DNA of 64,000 bases from Martinezella dioscoreae (GCF_009176305.1 NZ_BLAJ01000001.1:1054001-1118000); one strand, 5' to 3'. Counted from the stretch's first letter, positions 43,848-53,353 are shown. Made by a program: numbers and translations. Notes: generated by a model not told the origin, from the letters alone.

Positions 43848-44336
43848 ATGGACCGTCTTGACCGCAAAATCCTGCGCCTGCTGCAGGAGGATTCCACTCT
43901 GGCCGTAGCCGATCTTGCCAAGAAGGTCGGTCTCTCGACGACGCCCTGCTGGCGCCGCATCCAGAAGATGGAAGAGGATGGCGTCATTCGCCGTCGCGTG
44001 GCCTTGCTCGATCCGGAAAAGGTCAACACGAAGGTCACGGTTTTCGTGTCCATCCGCACCAACAGCCACTCCATCGAATGGCTGAAGCGCTTTTCGGAAG
44101 TGATCGCTGATTTCCCGGAAGTGGTGGAATTCTATCGCATGAGCGGCGATGTCGACTATCTTCTGCGCGTCGTCGTTCCGGATATCGCTGCCTATGACGC
44201 TTTCTACAAGCGCATGATCGCCAAGATCGAAATCCGAGACGTCTCCTCGGCTTTCGCGATGGAGCAGATCAAGTACTCGACGGAACTGCCGCTCGATTAC
44301 ATGCTGCTGGAAAATGCCAAGTCCAACGAGGACTGA
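43848..44336 (+). CDS. Lrp/AsnC family transcriptional regulator
   Basis: A 162-residue regulator: an N-terminal helix-turn-helix (LDRKILRLLQEDSTLAVADLAKKVGLSTTPCWRRIQKME) and a RAM ligand-binding domain (about residues 65-150) with the GDVDYLLRVVVPD strand. Lrp-type proteins sense amino acids and control amino-acid metabolism. The neighbour on the opposite strand is a hydroxyisobutyrate-dehydrogenase-type gene, a plausible but unproven target. Confidence 0.9.
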   Translation: MDRLDRKILRLLQEDSTLAVADLAKKVGLSTTPCWRRIQKMEEDGVIRRRVALLDPEKVNTKVTVFVSIRTNSHSIEWLKRFSEVIADFPEVVEFYRMSGDVDYLLRVVVPDIAAYDAFYKRMIAKIEIRDVSSAFAMEQIKYSTELPLDYMLLENAKSNED

Positions 44337-44342
44337 CATGAA

Positions 44343-44370
44343 CTGAGCGCCGTTTTGAAGAGGCGCTCAG
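44343..44370. terminator. Stem-loop between convergent lrp-type and dehydrogenase genes
   Basis: Nine-base arms CTGAGCGCC and GGCGCTCAG around a 10-base loop, just after the regulator. No T-run follows on either strand, so termination would be weak or Rho-assisted. Confidence 0.45.
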
Positions 44371-44398
44371 AAGAAGCCGCTGATTTCGCTGCGGCCCT

Positions 44399-45271
44399 TT
44401 ACTTCTTGTCCAGGCGCGCGAGCAGCGAGGAGGTATCCCAGCGATTGCCTCCCATCGCCTGGACGTCGCCGTAGAATTGATCGACGAGGGCGGTGAGCGG
44501 CAGCTTGGCTTTGTTGCGGCGGGCTTCCTCGAGCACGATGCTGAGATCCTTGCGCATCCAGTCCACTGCGAAGCCGAAATCATATTTGCCCGAAATCATG
44601 GTCTTGTGGCGGTTCTCCATCTGCCAGGAGCCGGCGGCACCCTTGGAAATGACCTCAACGACCTTTTCGATATCGAGCCCTGCCTGCTTGCCGAAATGAA
44701 TGCCTTCGGCCAGGCCTTGGACGATACCGGCAATGCAGATCTGGTTAATCATCTTGGTCAGTTGTCCCGCGCCGACAGGCCCCATCAGGCCGACCATGCG
44801 GGCATAGGCGTCGATGACAGGGTGAGCCTTCTCGAAGACGACTTCGTCACCGCCGCACATGACGGTCAGCACGCCGTTTTCCGCGCCCGCCTGTCCGCCG
44901 GAAACCGGGGCGTCGATGAAGTCGACGCCTTTTTCCTTTGCGGCGGCGTAGAGTTCGCGGGCGACTTCAGCGCTCGCCGTCGTGTTGTCGATGAGCACGG
45001 AGCCCGCCTTCATGGTTGAAAGGACGCCGTTCTCGCCTGTCGTCACCGAGCGCAGGTCGTCGTCATTGCCGACGCAGGTGAAGACGAAATCGGCACCTTC
45101 AGCGGCCTCAGCTGGGGTAGGGGCAAACATGCCGTCATATTGTTTGGCCCATGCCTCGGCCTTGGCGGTGGTGCGGTTATAGACGGTGACGTCATGCCCA
45201 CCCTTGACCTTCAAATGTCCGGCCATGGGATAGCCCATGACGCCCATGCCGATGAATGAGACCTTTGCCAT
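44399..45271 (-). CDS. NAD(P)-dependent 3-hydroxyisobutyrate-dehydrogenase family oxidoreductase
   Basis: Beta-hydroxyacid dehydrogenase of 290 residues. The Rossmann loop is FIGMGVMGYPMAGHL, the substrate motif DAPVSGGQAGAENG, the catalytic Lys is in GAGQLTKMINQ, and a C-terminal KDLSIVLEEAR follows. Members oxidise or reduce 3-hydroxyisobutyrate, tartronate semialdehyde, glyoxylate or succinic semialdehyde; the exact one is not readable. ATG 45271 gives MAKVSFIGMGVMG; the longer frame lacks the family N-terminus. Confidence 0.87.
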   Translation of the reverse strand: MAKVSFIGMGVMGYPMAGHLKVKGGHDVTVYNRTTAKAEAWAKQYDGMFAPTPAEAAEGADFVFTCVGNDDDLRSVTTGENGVLSTMKAGSVLIDNTTASAEVARELYAAAKEKGVDFIDAPVSGGQAGAENGVLTVMCGGDEVVFEKAHPVIDAYARMVGLMGPVGAGQLTKMINQICIAGIVQGLAEGIHFGKQAGLDIEKVVEVISKGAAGSWQMENRHKTMISGKYDFGFAVDWMRKDLSIVLEEARRNKAKLPLTALVDQFYGDVQAMGGNRWDTSSLLARLDKK

Positions 45272-45444
45272 TTCATAACTCCGTGATCGAATTTGTTTCG
45301 AAGGCTTAGCCGAAAGGCCAGAGAGACGAAAGACCGATTTGTCGGGCAACTTGTCACCATGGCATATGATTTGAAATCTCATTTCCAATTTTTTCATTTA
45401 TTGGAATGAAATTTCGCTCTCATTGCGAATTTTCATAATTTCCT

Positions 45445-45458
45445 TTGTCGATATAATC
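45445..45458 (+). promoter_or_regulatory. Shared motif upstream of ssuA
   Basis: TTGTCGATATAATC occurs here, 80 bases before ssuA, and again exactly in front of ssuD (46609-46622); extended to 19 bases the two copies share 17. It includes TATAAT, so it may be a -10 region or part of an activator site for the sulfonate genes. Confidence 0.55.
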
Positions 45459-45537
45459 TATGGATTTGCGATCTTAAGCCATCGACAACGAGCCGATGGC
45501 CGCGGAAGCGCCGAGGCCTCATGAAAAGGGATCTTCG

Positions 45538-46506
45538 ATGATTTCGCGCAGACAGACACTCGGCCTTCTGGGTGCGACGGCGGCAGCTTTCGCTTTACCT
45601 TCCGTTCGACAGTCACGTGCGGCCGCAGCCACGACGCTTCGGATTGGCTGGCAGAAGAACAGCGTATTGGCATTGGCGAAGCGCGAAGGGGCGCTGGAAA
45701 AGCGCCTTTCCGATCGCGGCATATCCGTGGAATGGTCGGAATTCACATCCGGTCCGCCGCTACTTGAAGCTCTCGGCGCCGGTGCTCTCGATTTCGGTGC
45801 CACGGGCGATGTGCCGCCGCTGTTTGCCCAGGCTGCCAATGGTAATCTGCTCTATGTCGGCATTTACACCGGCAGCCCCGAAAGCTCCGCCATTCTCGTG
45901 CGCAAGGATTCGCCGATCCAGACGCTTGCCGATCTCAAGGGAAAGAAGCTTGCCTTCAAGCGCGGCTCCAGCGCCCACAACGTCGCCGTTAAGGCGCTTC
46001 GCAAAGGTGGGCTTGGTATCAACGATGTCCAGCCGCTCGATCTCGCGCCGCCGGATGCGTCCGCCGCGTTCAAGACGGGCGCGATCGACGCCTGGTCGAT
46101 CTGGGATCCCTATCTCGCCATTGCAGAGGCTGATCCGGATACACGCATCCTGGCGACTGCGCGGGGCATCGTCGATTCCTTTAGCTATTTCCTGGCGAAC
46201 GGCGATTTCACCAAGGATAATCCGCAGGTGATTATCGACGTCATCGACGAACTGGCCAAGGTGGGGGCGGCGGCGCAATCGGATTTGGACAACACCGTTA
46301 AGGCCATGTCCGAAATCACCGGCGTGCCGGCCGAGGTGACGCGGGTGGTGCTGACGCGTCCGGGTGCGAATCTTGGCGGCGTCTCAACCATTACAGATGC
46401 GGCGATCGCCTATCAGCAGGGGCTGGCTGACGAGTTCTACAATCTTGGCATCGTTCCGAAGAAGCTCAACGTCACGGACATCGTCTGGCGGCCGAAGGCG
46501 AGCTGA
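45538..46506 (+). CDS. ssuA: Aliphatic sulfonate ABC transporter substrate-binding protein SsuA
   Basis: Periplasmic binding protein of 322 residues of the SsuA/NMT1-like family. The N-terminus MISRRQTLGLLGATAAAFAL has a twin-Arg-like signal. The mature start LRIGWQKNSVLALAKREGALEKRL and the block ALGAGALDFGATGDVPPLFAQA are typical of sulfonate rather than taurine binders. AAAAGGG precedes ATG 45538. It is followed by 194 bases with its own control motif before ssuD, so it may be transcribed apart from ssuDCB. Confidence 0.92.
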   Translation: MISRRQTLGLLGATAAAFALPSVRQSRAAAATTLRIGWQKNSVLALAKREGALEKRLSDRGISVEWSEFTSGPPLLEALGAGALDFGATGDVPPLFAQAANGNLLYVGIYTGSPESSAILVRKDSPIQTLADLKGKKLAFKRGSSAHNVAVKALRKGGLGINDVQPLDLAPPDASAAFKTGAIDAWSIWDPYLAIAEADPDTRILATARGIVDSFSYFLANGDFTKDNPQVIIDVIDELAKVGAAAQSDLDNTVKAMSEITGVPAEVTRVVLTRPGANLGGVSTITDAAIAYQQGLADEFYNLGIVPKKLNVTDIVWRPKAS

Positions 46507-46608
46507 GGCTGACAAGATACGCGGATATCGCCTGCGCCCCAAACACTACGGGCGTAGGCTTTATCAGCAAAAATATTTCGCCAGATACAGGCGATTAGAA
46601 AATCCATA

Positions 46609-46622
46609 TTGTCGATATAATC
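46609..46622 (+). promoter_or_regulatory. Shared motif upstream of ssuD
   Basis: Second copy of TTGTCGATATAATC, 78 bases before ssuD, nearly the same distance as the copy before ssuA. Equal placement argues for a promoter or activator site and for separate initiation of ssuDCB. Confidence 0.55.
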
Positions 46623-46700
46623 CCTGGTCTATGCCACTATCCGGATCGAACATCGGGAGGTGGCTCCCGACCACGCGCATCCAGAAAGCAGGAAAGCTTC

Positions 46701-47876
46701 ATGACCGCGACCGCAAAACCCATCGATTTCCTCTGGTTCATTCCGACCTCCGGTGACGGCACCTATCTGGGCACGGCCGATCTCAACCGCGGCCCGGAGA
46801 TCGGCTATCTCCAGCAGATCGCGCAGGCAGTCGACCGGCTGGGCTATACGGGCGTGCTTTTGCCGACTGGTGTTTCCTGCGAAGAATCTTTCGTTACCGC
46901 TGCAGCTCTTTCGGCACATACGCAAAAGCTGAAGTTTCTGGTGGCGATCCGCCCGGGTACGGCGTCGCCTGCCTATTATGCCCGTCTCGCCTCGACGCTC
47001 GATCGTGTCTCGAATGGCCGCGTGCTGCTCAACATCGTCGTCGGTGGCAGCCCGGCGGAGCTGGCCGGTGACGGCATTCATCTGGAACACGATGAGCGCT
47101 ACGCCCATGCCGATGAATTCTTCCATGTCTGGGAAGAGCTTCTGGAGACGGGCTCGTCCACTTTCGAGGGCAAGTATATCAAGGCCACCAATGCAAGGCT
47201 CGGCCTACCGCCGGTGCAGACGCCGCGCCCGCCGCTCTATTTCGGCGGTTCTTCCGATGCCGGCATCGAATTCTCAGTCGGTCGCGTCGACAAGTATCTG
47301 ACCTGGGGCGAGCCGCCGGCACAGGTCGCCGAGAAAATTGCAAAGGTGCGGGCGGCCGCTGCCAAACGGGGACGCGAAGTCAGCTTCGGCATCCGTCTGC
47401 ATTTCATCGTTCGCGAGACGGACGAAGAAGCATGGGCTGCGGCCGACAAGCTGATTTCCAAGCTTGACGACGAGACGATCCGCGAAGCGCAGGAGCAATT
47501 CGTCAACCAGTCCGATTCCGTTGGCCAGAAGCGCATGGCCGCGCTGCACGGCGGCCGTCGCGATAAGCTCGAAGTGTCGCCCAACCTCTGGGCTGGCGTC
47601 GGTCTGGTGCGCGCCGGTGCGGGTACGGCGCTTGTCGGCTCGCCGAAGACGGTTGCCGCGAGGCTGCGGGAATATCAGGAGCTCGGTATCGAAACCGTGA
47701 TCGGTTCCGGCTATCCGCATCTGGAGGAAGCCTATCGTGTTGCAGAGCTTCTCTTCCCTGAACTGGGGTTGAAGCGTGACGAGCAGCGTGCCGGGTTTCG
47801 CAACGAATTCGGCGCCAAGCAGATTTTCGCCGGCGGCAGCCATGGCGGCAATCTCAAGGTCGTTTCCGGCTCGTAA
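46701..47876 (+). CDS. ssuD: FMNH2-dependent alkanesulfonate monooxygenase SsuD
   Basis: Bacterial-luciferase-family monooxygenase of 391 residues that releases sulfite from alkanesulfonates. Features are [17 protein letters not shown], the Cys in [37 protein letters not shown], and [11 protein letters not shown]. An FMN reductase (SsuE) is not seen nearby and must be elsewhere. It is followed by ssuC and ssuB with short gaps. Confidence 0.95.
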   Translation: MTATAKPIDFLWFIPTSGDGTYLGTADLNRGPEIGYLQQIAQAVDRLGYTGVLLPTGVSCEESFVTAAALSAHTQKLKFLVAIRPGTASPAYYARLASTLDRVSNGRVLLNIVVGGSPAELAGDGIHLEHDERYAHADEFFHVWEELLETGSSTFEGKYIKATNARLGLPPVQTPRPPLYFGGSSDAGIEFSVGRVDKYLTWGEPPAQVAEKIAKVRAAAAKRGREVSFGIRLHFIVRETDEEAWAAADKLISKLDDETIREAQEQFVNQSDSVGQKRMAALHGGRRDKLEVSPNLWAGVGLVRAGAGTALVGSPKTVAARLREYQELGIETVIGSGYPHLEEAYRVAELLFPELGLKRDEQRAGFRNEFGAKQIFAGGSHGGNLKVVSGS

Positions 47877-47900
47877 CGCCAGCTCAAAAGGGAGATTCCC

Positions 47901-48737
47901 ATGTCGGCATTCGACACGTCCTTCGTCCGCGTGGCCTCGGAACGGCGCGCGCGCCAGGCCAGGGTCGCGCGGCAAGGCATCTCGTTCCAGAGATTTCTGC
48001 CGTTCCTGCTGCCGATCGTCGTCATCGCGGGATGGCAGCTGGGCTCGTCGCTTGGATGGATCTCCACCCGTATCATGCCGTCGCCGGCGGCGGTTGTGAT
48101 CGCCTTCTGGCAAACCACGATCTCCGGGCAGCTGCCAAACAATATCCTCGTCAGCGCCGGCCGCGCTTTCGCCGGCCTGCTGGTCGGCGGCTCGATAGGC
48201 TTTCTGCTCGGTATCGCCAATGGTGTCTCGCGGCTGTCTGAACAGCTGACGGATACGACGCTGCAGATGCTGCGCACCATTCCGCACCTTGCCATGGTGC
48301 CGCTCGTCATCCTCTGGTTCGGGATCGGCGAAGAATCCAAGCTCTTCCTGACGGCGCTCGGCGTGCTGTTCCCGATCTACCTCAACACCTATCACGGCGT
48401 GCGCAATGTCGATCGCGGGCTGATCGAGATGGGACGGGTCTATGGCATGAGCAGCTGGACGCTGTTCCGGAAGGTCATCTTTCCCGGCGCGCTTCCGTCC
48501 ATCCTTGTCGGTTTGCGTTTTGCCCTCGGCATCATGTGGCTGACGCTGATTGTGGCTGAATCGATCGCGGCATCGTCGGGCATCGGCTACATGGCCAACA
48601 ATGCCCGCGAGTTCGGCATGACGGATGTCGTGGTGCTGACGCTGGTCATCTACGCCATCCTCGGCAAGCTCGCTGATGTCGTCGCCCGGACGATCGAGCG
48701 CAGGGCCTTGCGCTGGAACCCGGCCTACCAGAATTGA
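47901..48737 (+). CDS. ssuC: Sulfonate ABC transporter permease SsuC
   Basis: Inner-membrane permease of 278 residues with about six spans. The EAA loop reads [35 protein letters not shown]. The N-terminal region and [17 protein letters not shown] match SsuC/TauC permeases. AAAGGGAGA precedes ATG 47901, 24 bases after ssuD. Confidence 0.94.
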   Translation: MSAFDTSFVRVASERRARQARVARQGISFQRFLPFLLPIVVIAGWQLGSSLGWISTRIMPSPAAVVIAFWQTTISGQLPNNILVSAGRAFAGLLVGGSIGFLLGIANGVSRLSEQLTDTTLQMLRTIPHLAMVPLVILWFGIGEESKLFLTALGVLFPIYLNTYHGVRNVDRGLIEMGRVYGMSSWTLFRKVIFPGALPSILVGLRFALGIMWLTLIVAESIAASSGIGYMANNAREFGMTDVVVLTLVIYAILGKLADVVARTIERRALRWNPAYQN

Positions 48738-48747
48738 GGAGCTTCCC

Positions 48748-49548
48748 ATGAGCGTCAACACACTCGATCGCCCACGGGCGGAAGCCAAAAATGTTGGCTC
48801 CCAGGCTACGGGCGCCGCAGCCATCCATATTAAGGGTCTGGAGAAGAGCTTCGGCAACAACCGCGTTCTGCGCGGCATCGATCTCGATATTCCCGCCGGC
48901 CAGTTCGTCGCCGTCATCGGCAAGAGCGGCTGCGGCAAGAGCACGCTGCTGCGCATCCTTATGGGGCTGGAAGAGCCGAGTGCGGGCCATTTGCGCTTTG
49001 AGGCAGCCGACCGCAGTGACGCGCAACCGAATACGCGCATCGTGTTTCAGGAGCCGCGTTTGCTGCCTTGGCTTTCTGTCGCCGACAATGTTGCGGTAGG
49101 TCTGGGCGAGGGCGTCCCGCAGGATATTTCACGCAAGGAAACGGCCGCCGTTCTTTCCGAGGTGCAGCTGGCCGAGAAGGCCGGCGAATGGCCGTCCAGC
49201 CTTTCCGGCGGACAGAAGCAGCGCGTGGCGCTTGCCCGTGCGCTTGTCAGCAAGCCCGGTATCCTCGCGCTCGATGAACCGCTCGGTGCGCTGGATGCTT
49301 TGACCCGCATCAGCATGCAGGAATTGCTGAACCGCGTCTGGCGTGAATTGGGCTTTACCGCCGTGCTTGTTACCCACGACGTCAGCGAAGCCGTGCATCT
49401 GGCCGATCGCGTCGTGGTGCTGGACGAGGGCAGGATCGTGCTCGATCTTGCCATTCCCTATCCGCATCCGCGCCGCCATGGCAATCCGGCGCTGGCAGAG
49501 CTCGAAGGGCAGCTGCTGGCGGCAATCCTCGGTGACGCACGGGGTTAA
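48748..49548 (+). CDS. ssuB: Sulfonate ABC transporter ATPase SsuB
   Basis: ABC ATPase of 266 residues completing the SsuABC importer. Walker A is [12 protein letters not shown], the signature [16 protein letters not shown], and Walker [13 protein letters not shown], with [14 protein letters not shown] after it. [20 protein letters not shown] is the Q-loop. TTGAGGAGC precedes ATG 48748, 11 bases after ssuC. Its stop overlaps the convergent SRPBCC gene stop by a few bases. Confidence 0.94.
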   Translation: MSVNTLDRPRAEAKNVGSQATGAAAIHIKGLEKSFGNNRVLRGIDLDIPAGQFVAVIGKSGCGKSTLLRILMGLEEPSAGHLRFEAADRSDAQPNTRIVFQEPRLLPWLSVADNVAVGLGEGVPQDISRKETAAVLSEVQLAEKAGEWPSSLSGGQKQRVALARALVSKPGILALDEPLGALDALTRISMQELLNRVWRELGFTAVLVTHDVSEAVHLADRVVVLDEGRIVLDLAIPYPHPRRHGNPALAELEGQLLAAILGDARG

Positions 49549-50021
49549 TTTGGCCTGCTATCGTTCCCCTCGACGTAGAGCCTGAGATTGTCAAAGCCGA
49601 TTTCCGTGCCCATGAGGCGCGAGCCATTGTCGCTATAGCCGTCGAGGAAAACGACCTGCTCGACGAAGGTCATTTTCGTGCCGCCGGGTTCTGAGGCAAA
49701 ATTGACCGTTGCGAGCGACACGGAAATCCTGACGTCGTCGAGCATCATGTCAAAGGCATAGATGAAGCGCTCGTTCTGGACGACGTCGATATAGCGCGCC
49801 TGATAGGCATGCACGACGCCATCCGTGGAGGCAGTACGGTTGCTTTCGCTGCCGCCAGTGCGGAAATCGAGCTGGAAATCCAGCTGCTTCCATTCGCCGT
49901 GACAGGCAAACCATCGCTGCTTCTGTTCGGGGATTGCCCAGGCATTGAAAACCTTCGGCAGGGGCGCCTTGAAATAACGCTCTATGGTGATGGTCGTATG
50001 GTCTGTCGATCTGATGCTCAT
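49545..50021 (-). CDS. SRPBCC (AHSA1-type) protein, third gene of a GST-ArsR operon
   Basis: A 158-residue START-like protein: [33 protein letters not shown] is the AHSA1 N-terminus, and a final helix begins [23 protein letters not shown]. Its ATG overlaps the stop of the ArsR gene (ATGA). Pairs of ArsR regulator plus AHSA1 protein are frequent in bacteria; the SRPBCC protein may bind the hydrophobic ligand that the operon answers to. Confidence 0.85.
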   Translation of the reverse strand: MSIRSTDHTTITIERYFKAPLPKVFNAWAIPEQKQRWFACHGEWKQLDFQLDFRTGGSESNRTASTDGVVHAYQARYIDVVQNERFIYAFDMMLDDVRISVSLATVNFASEPGGTKMTFVEQVVFLDGYSDNGSRLMGTEIGFDNLRLYVEGNDSRPN

Positions 50022-50362
50022 TCGTCCGTTGTCTCCGTCGATGTATCAGCGAGAAAGAGGTCGAGCCGGTCGAAGGTCCTGTTCCAGGATGCCTTGCGTT
50101 CGGCAATCCAGCGCTCGACGGCTGCCAGCGCTTCCTTGCGCAGGTGATAGGTGCGCACCCGACCGGTCTTTTCAGATAGTACCAGTCCGCTCGTCTCCAG
50201 CACCTGCAGATGTTTCATCACGGTCGGCAGCGCCATGTCGAGCGGCTGTGCCAGTTCCGTGACCGAGGCCGGTCCACGTCCGAGCCTGTCGATCATGCCG
50301 CGCCGGCTCTGGTCGGACAGGGCTTGGAACATCCGGTCGAGTGCCTGTGTTTCCTCAAGCAT
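50018..50362 (-). CDS. ArsR family transcriptional regulator
   Basis: A 114-residue winged-helix regulator: MFQALSDQSRRGMIDRLGRGPASVTELAQPLDMALPTVMKHLQVLETSGLV is the ArsR helix-turn-helix, followed by the wing GRVRTYHLRKEAL. The Cys ligands of metal-sensing ArsR proteins are absent, so it is unlikely to sense arsenic or cadmium. It overlaps the end of the GST gene by eight bases and the start of the SRPBCC gene by four. It may bind the palindromes at 51064-51142. Confidence 0.88.
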   Translation of the reverse strand: MLEETQALDRMFQALSDQSRRGMIDRLGRGPASVTELAQPLDMALPTVMKHLQVLETSGLVLSEKTGRVRTYHLRKEALAAVERWIAERKASWNRTFDRLDLFLADTSTETTDE

Positions 50363-51047
50363 TCGGCTTTTCCGGCCGGAACTGCGCCGGCAGCTTGTCA
50401 CTATAAGGGTACATATGGAAATAAGGCATTGCTTCCTGCAATACGCGCGCGAAGGACGGGCGCTCGATAAGGCGTTGATAATAAGCTCTCAGCCGACCAT
50501 GCTCTTTGGCGAAGGGGACAAGGGTTTCAGCGTAGAACAGAGCTGGCGCGGCGGCGCAATCCGCCATGGTCAGGCTGTCGCCGGTGATCCAAATCTTTCC
50601 GTCCAGCTGCTTTTCGATCATGCCGTAGGCGGTGCGCAGTAAGGTCTCGGCGTCGGCGACGCTTTGCGGGCTGCGATTCTCGTCTGTGCGGCGGACGTCC
50701 GCGACGATCGCTTGCATCGGCTCCTGCACATAGAGATCGAAGAAGCGATCCCAGAGCCTGACGCACAGGGCATCCGAAAGTTCGGTCGGCAACAGCTGCG
50801 TTGCGCCGGGATAATGTCGGTCGAGATATTCGATGATGATACTGGTCTCCGGAACGGTGCTGTCGAGTGCTTCATCGCGCAGGACTGGAAACTTGGCGAG
50901 AGGCCAGAGGCGCACCAGCGAGGCACGCGATTCCGCATTGCCGAGATCGATGATGCGGCTTTCGAAGGGTGTTCCGTTCTCATAAAGCGCCATCAAGACC
51001 TTGTGGCAGAACGAGGCGAGCGGATGCTGATAGAGAATAAGGGACAT
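50355..51047 (-). CDS. Glutathione S-transferase family protein
   Basis: A 230-residue GST. The thioredoxin-like N-terminal domain has LILYQHPLASFCHKVLMALYENG, LAKFPVLRDEAL with the cis-Pro, and PETSIIIEYLDRHYPG (glutathione-binding Ser). The C-terminal helical domain includes the N-capping box region ITGDSLTMADCAAAP. It is first in a GST-ArsR-SRPBCC operon, and its start lies 16 bases from a palindromic operator-like site. The substrate is unknown. Confidence 0.88.
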   Translation of the reverse strand: MSLILYQHPLASFCHKVLMALYENGTPFESRIIDLGNAESRASLVRLWPLAKFPVLRDEALDSTVPETSIIIEYLDRHYPGATQLLPTELSDALCVRLWDRFFDLYVQEPMQAIVADVRRTDENRSPQSVADAETLLRTAYGMIEKQLDGKIWITGDSLTMADCAAAPALFYAETLVPFAKEHGRLRAYYQRLIERPSFARVLQEAMPYFHMYPYSDKLPAQFRPEKPNA

Positions 51048-51063
51048 GCGACAACCTTCCGAG

Positions 51064-51093
51064 CTGATACTTATCTGAATGGCTAAGTATCAG
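51064..51093. promoter_or_regulatory. Operator-like palindrome nearest the GST operon
   Basis: CTGATACTTA and TAAGTATCAG form perfect 10-base arms around a 10-base spacer, beginning 17 bases upstream of the GST start. Its central 21 bases match the second palindrome at 16 positions, so both are probably bound by the same regulator. Confidence 0.7.
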
Positions 51094-51114
51094 GTTGCTG
51101 GTTGCCGCGCAAGG

Positions 51115-51142
51115 AAATAGTTATCCAAATGGATAACTATTT
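51115..51142. promoter_or_regulatory. Second operator-like palindrome upstream of the GST operon
   Basis: Perfect 12-base arms AAATAGTTATCC and GGATAACTATTT around AAAT. It lies 50 bases from the centre of the first palindrome, close to five helical turns, which would let two dimers bind on one face. It is also close to the 3' end of the methyltransferase gene. Confidence 0.7.
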
Positions 51143-51162
51143 TCGGCGTGATGTATTTCGCT

Positions 51163-51987
51163 TCAATCGGCGAGACGACGGGCAATGACCAGATGGCCGG
51201 GCGTTGGCTGGCCATCTTCCATGCGGACGTTGATGTCGGTGATTTCGACGAGTTCGAAACCCGTCGCAGTCAGCCGTTCGCGTACATAGGCTTCCGAATG
51301 GGCGAAGCGCTGATGCGGGCCGACCATATAGGGACGTCCAGCCATGGTCGCCTCAGGCAGGGTCTCCGAAGAGAAGATGAAGAGGCCGCCCGGCGTCATG
51401 TTTTCGGCTGCGCCAAAAAAGAGCGGTTCCAGGGCGCCGACATAGGGGAGGACATCCGTCGCGGTGATGAGATCGAAGGCATCCTCATCGTTGTCGTCAA
51501 GGAAATCCTCGACCTCAGCGACGAAGAGCGTCTCGTAGATGTCCTTCTCATGGGCGACTTCGACCATGTTCTCGGAAATATCGATGCCGGTGATATCCTC
51601 GACGATATCGCGCAACGTGCCACCCGTCAGGCCCGTGCCGCAGCCGAGATCGAGCATGCGCTTGAAGGGGCCGAGACCAAGCGCCTGCAGGCGCTGGCGC
51701 ACGAGAACCGGGACGTGGTAGCCGAGCTGCTCCACCAGCACATCCTCGAAAACCTCGGCATGCTGATCGAAGAGCGTCTCGACATAGGCATCAGGCGCCT
51801 TGACCGGCGCTTCGCCGCGTCCCATCGAGGCGATGCGCACGGCTGCGCCGCCATGATCCTCCGGGTCGAGAGCCAGAACATGCTCGTAGGCCTGCACCGC
51901 AGCGTCGATATCGCCGGCCTTCTCCAGCGCCAATGCCCGGTTATAGGCTTCCGCCAGAGCGTCTTCGTCGATCTTCTTCTTTGCCAT
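51163..51987 (-). CDS. Class I SAM-dependent methyltransferase with N-terminal TPR-like segment
   Basis: A 274-residue protein. Residues about 8-55 resemble a TPR repeat pair (LAEAYNRALALEKAGDIDAAVQAYEHVLALDPEDHGG). A methyltransferase domain follows with motif I LDLGCGTGLTGGTL at about 111-124, IDISENMVEVA as motif II, and GGLFIFSSE as motif IV-V. Similar proteins are annotated NoeA-like or as general methyltransferases; the target is unknown. Start ATG 51987 gives MAKKKIDEDALAEAYNRAL. Confidence 0.85.
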   Translation of the reverse strand: MAKKKIDEDALAEAYNRALALEKAGDIDAAVQAYEHVLALDPEDHGGAAVRIASMGRGEAPVKAPDAYVETLFDQHAEVFEDVLVEQLGYHVPVLVRQRLQALGLGPFKRMLDLGCGTGLTGGTLRDIVEDITGIDISENMVEVAHEKDIYETLFVAEVEDFLDDNDEDAFDLITATDVLPYVGALEPLFFGAAENMTPGGLFIFSSETLPEATMAGRPYMVGPHQRFAHSEAYVRERLTATGFELVEITDINVRMEDGQPTPGHLVIARRLAD

Positions 51988-52133
51988 GGTTACAGGCCCT
52001 TCCTTTTGTCACGCAGGCATTAAGATGCCTGATCGGCTTTTGCAATGCTTGCCGTGCAGGCGCAGAATATGACCTTCGGCATAGGCGGCTTGGGGAGGGC
52101 GCTATCCGGACAAAAAATAAGGGAGGAACCACC

Positions 52134-52859
52134 ATGGACAATGAACTCACCGCACCGAACCCGACAAGCGGCCCGGCGGAGCGCGGCCGCCCCTCCTTGC
52201 CGTCGACGTCTGCTGAAGTCACCAATACGCTGACCCATTATTATCGGGGTGAATTGGGGAGGATGACGAGTTGGCGCGATCGCATCGACCGGACATCGAA
52301 CTGGGCGATCACGGTGGTTGCGGCTCTACTGTCCGTGTCGCTGTCGACACCGACATCGCATCACGGTGTTTTGCTATTCGGCATGATGCTGATCACCCTG
52401 CTGCTGATGATCGAGGCGCGGCGATATCGCTTCTTCGATGTCTACCGCTCGCGGGTGCGGCAATTGGAGCGACACTATTTCGCCCAGATCCTGGCGCCGC
52501 AGGCCGAACTCAGTTCCGATTGGGCGCTGCCGATCGCGGCCAGCCTTCGGTCTCCGCGGCTTTTACTCAGCTATGCAGAGGCGGCGCAGCGGCGGTTAAG
52601 GCGCAATTACTGCTGGATGTATGGAATCCTGCTCCTTGCTTGGATATTGAAGATTTCAACACCGAGACTCCAGACGAATGGTAGCGTGCAAGAGATGCCG
52701 CACTCGTGGAGCTATATTATCGAGAATGCGGCACTCGGACCGATGCCCGGCGAAGCGGTCATCATCCTCGTCGCGGTATTCTATGCCTTCGTCCTCTACG
52801 GTGCGGTCCGTCGCGGGCCGGACGACGGGGATTTCATCCATGGCGAGGCGCATGTCTGA
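52134..52859 (+). CDS. DUF2270 family membrane protein
   Basis: A 241-residue protein with about four spans (roughly residues 58-75, 80-96, 160-178, 205-228). LTHYYRGELGRMTSWRDRIDRTSNWAI and EARRYRFFDVYRSRVRQLERHYFAQIL are the characteristic DUF2270 segments. Function unknown. GGGAGGAACCACC precedes ATG 52134, a clear ribosome site; longer frames overlap the divergent methyltransferase. Confidence 0.85.
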   Translation: MDNELTAPNPTSGPAERGRPSLPSTSAEVTNTLTHYYRGELGRMTSWRDRIDRTSNWAITVVAALLSVSLSTPTSHHGVLLFGMMLITLLLMIEARRYRFFDVYRSRVRQLERHYFAQILAPQAELSSDWALPIAASLRSPRLLLSYAEAAQRRLRRNYCWMYGILLLAWILKISTPRLQTNGSVQEMPHSWSYIIENAALGPMPGEAVIILVAVFYAFVLYGAVRRGPDDGDFIHGEAHV

Positions 52860-52903
52860 CGGCGGCACAGCCGATCGCTACGTCGTCCAGGCGATCCGGC
52901 TGC

Positions 52904-53170
52904 TTAGTGCAGGATGAATTCTCCTTTTAGCGCCCGCCATTCGGTTGCTGAAATCAGCTTGCGATGGACATAGCGCACGGAATGCAGCGGGCCATCCAGC
53001 GTTTCCTGCCAGAATTTCAGGAAGCCGCGCATTTCCGGGAAGTTCGGGGCGAGATCATAGTCCTGCCAGATATAGGTCTGCAGGAATTGCGGATGATCGG
53101 GCAGGCGGTAGAAGATCTGCGCCGTGGTCAACCCATAACCCTGCAACTGCTTTTGCATGTCGTTATGCAT
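52904..53170 (-). CDS. usg: Usg family protein
   Basis: An 88-residue protein of the Usg family found in alphaproteobacteria (first noted near trpF in Caulobacter). The pattern LTTAQIFYRLPDHPQFLQTYIWQDYDLAPNFPEMRGFLKFWQETLDGPLHSVRY is typical. Function unknown. I start at ATG 53170 (MHNDMQKQLQGYGLTT). Confidence 0.88.
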   Translation of the reverse strand: MHNDMQKQLQGYGLTTAQIFYRLPDHPQFLQTYIWQDYDLAPNFPEMRGFLKFWQETLDGPLHSVRYVHRKLISATEWRALKGEFILH

Positions 53171-53353
53171 GAGCTTTCTCTTTCCGTTCCCATTTTTTCG
53201 TGACTCATGGTCACTCAAATATGGAAACAGCAGATGGTAAACTCAAGCTTTACAAAAATGTCATGAACCAAATTTATTCACAGAAATCAATGTGTTAGCA
53301 GCATCTATGTGGGAGTGCTGCCAAGGTTGCGCCTGGGCGCAGCCTTGGCGAGA

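Noticed and set aside
47274-49040. Minus-strand open frame of 588 codons across ssuD, ssuC and ssuB
   Set aside because: Spans three clear plus-strand genes and encodes a His/Arg/Glu-rich product without domains.
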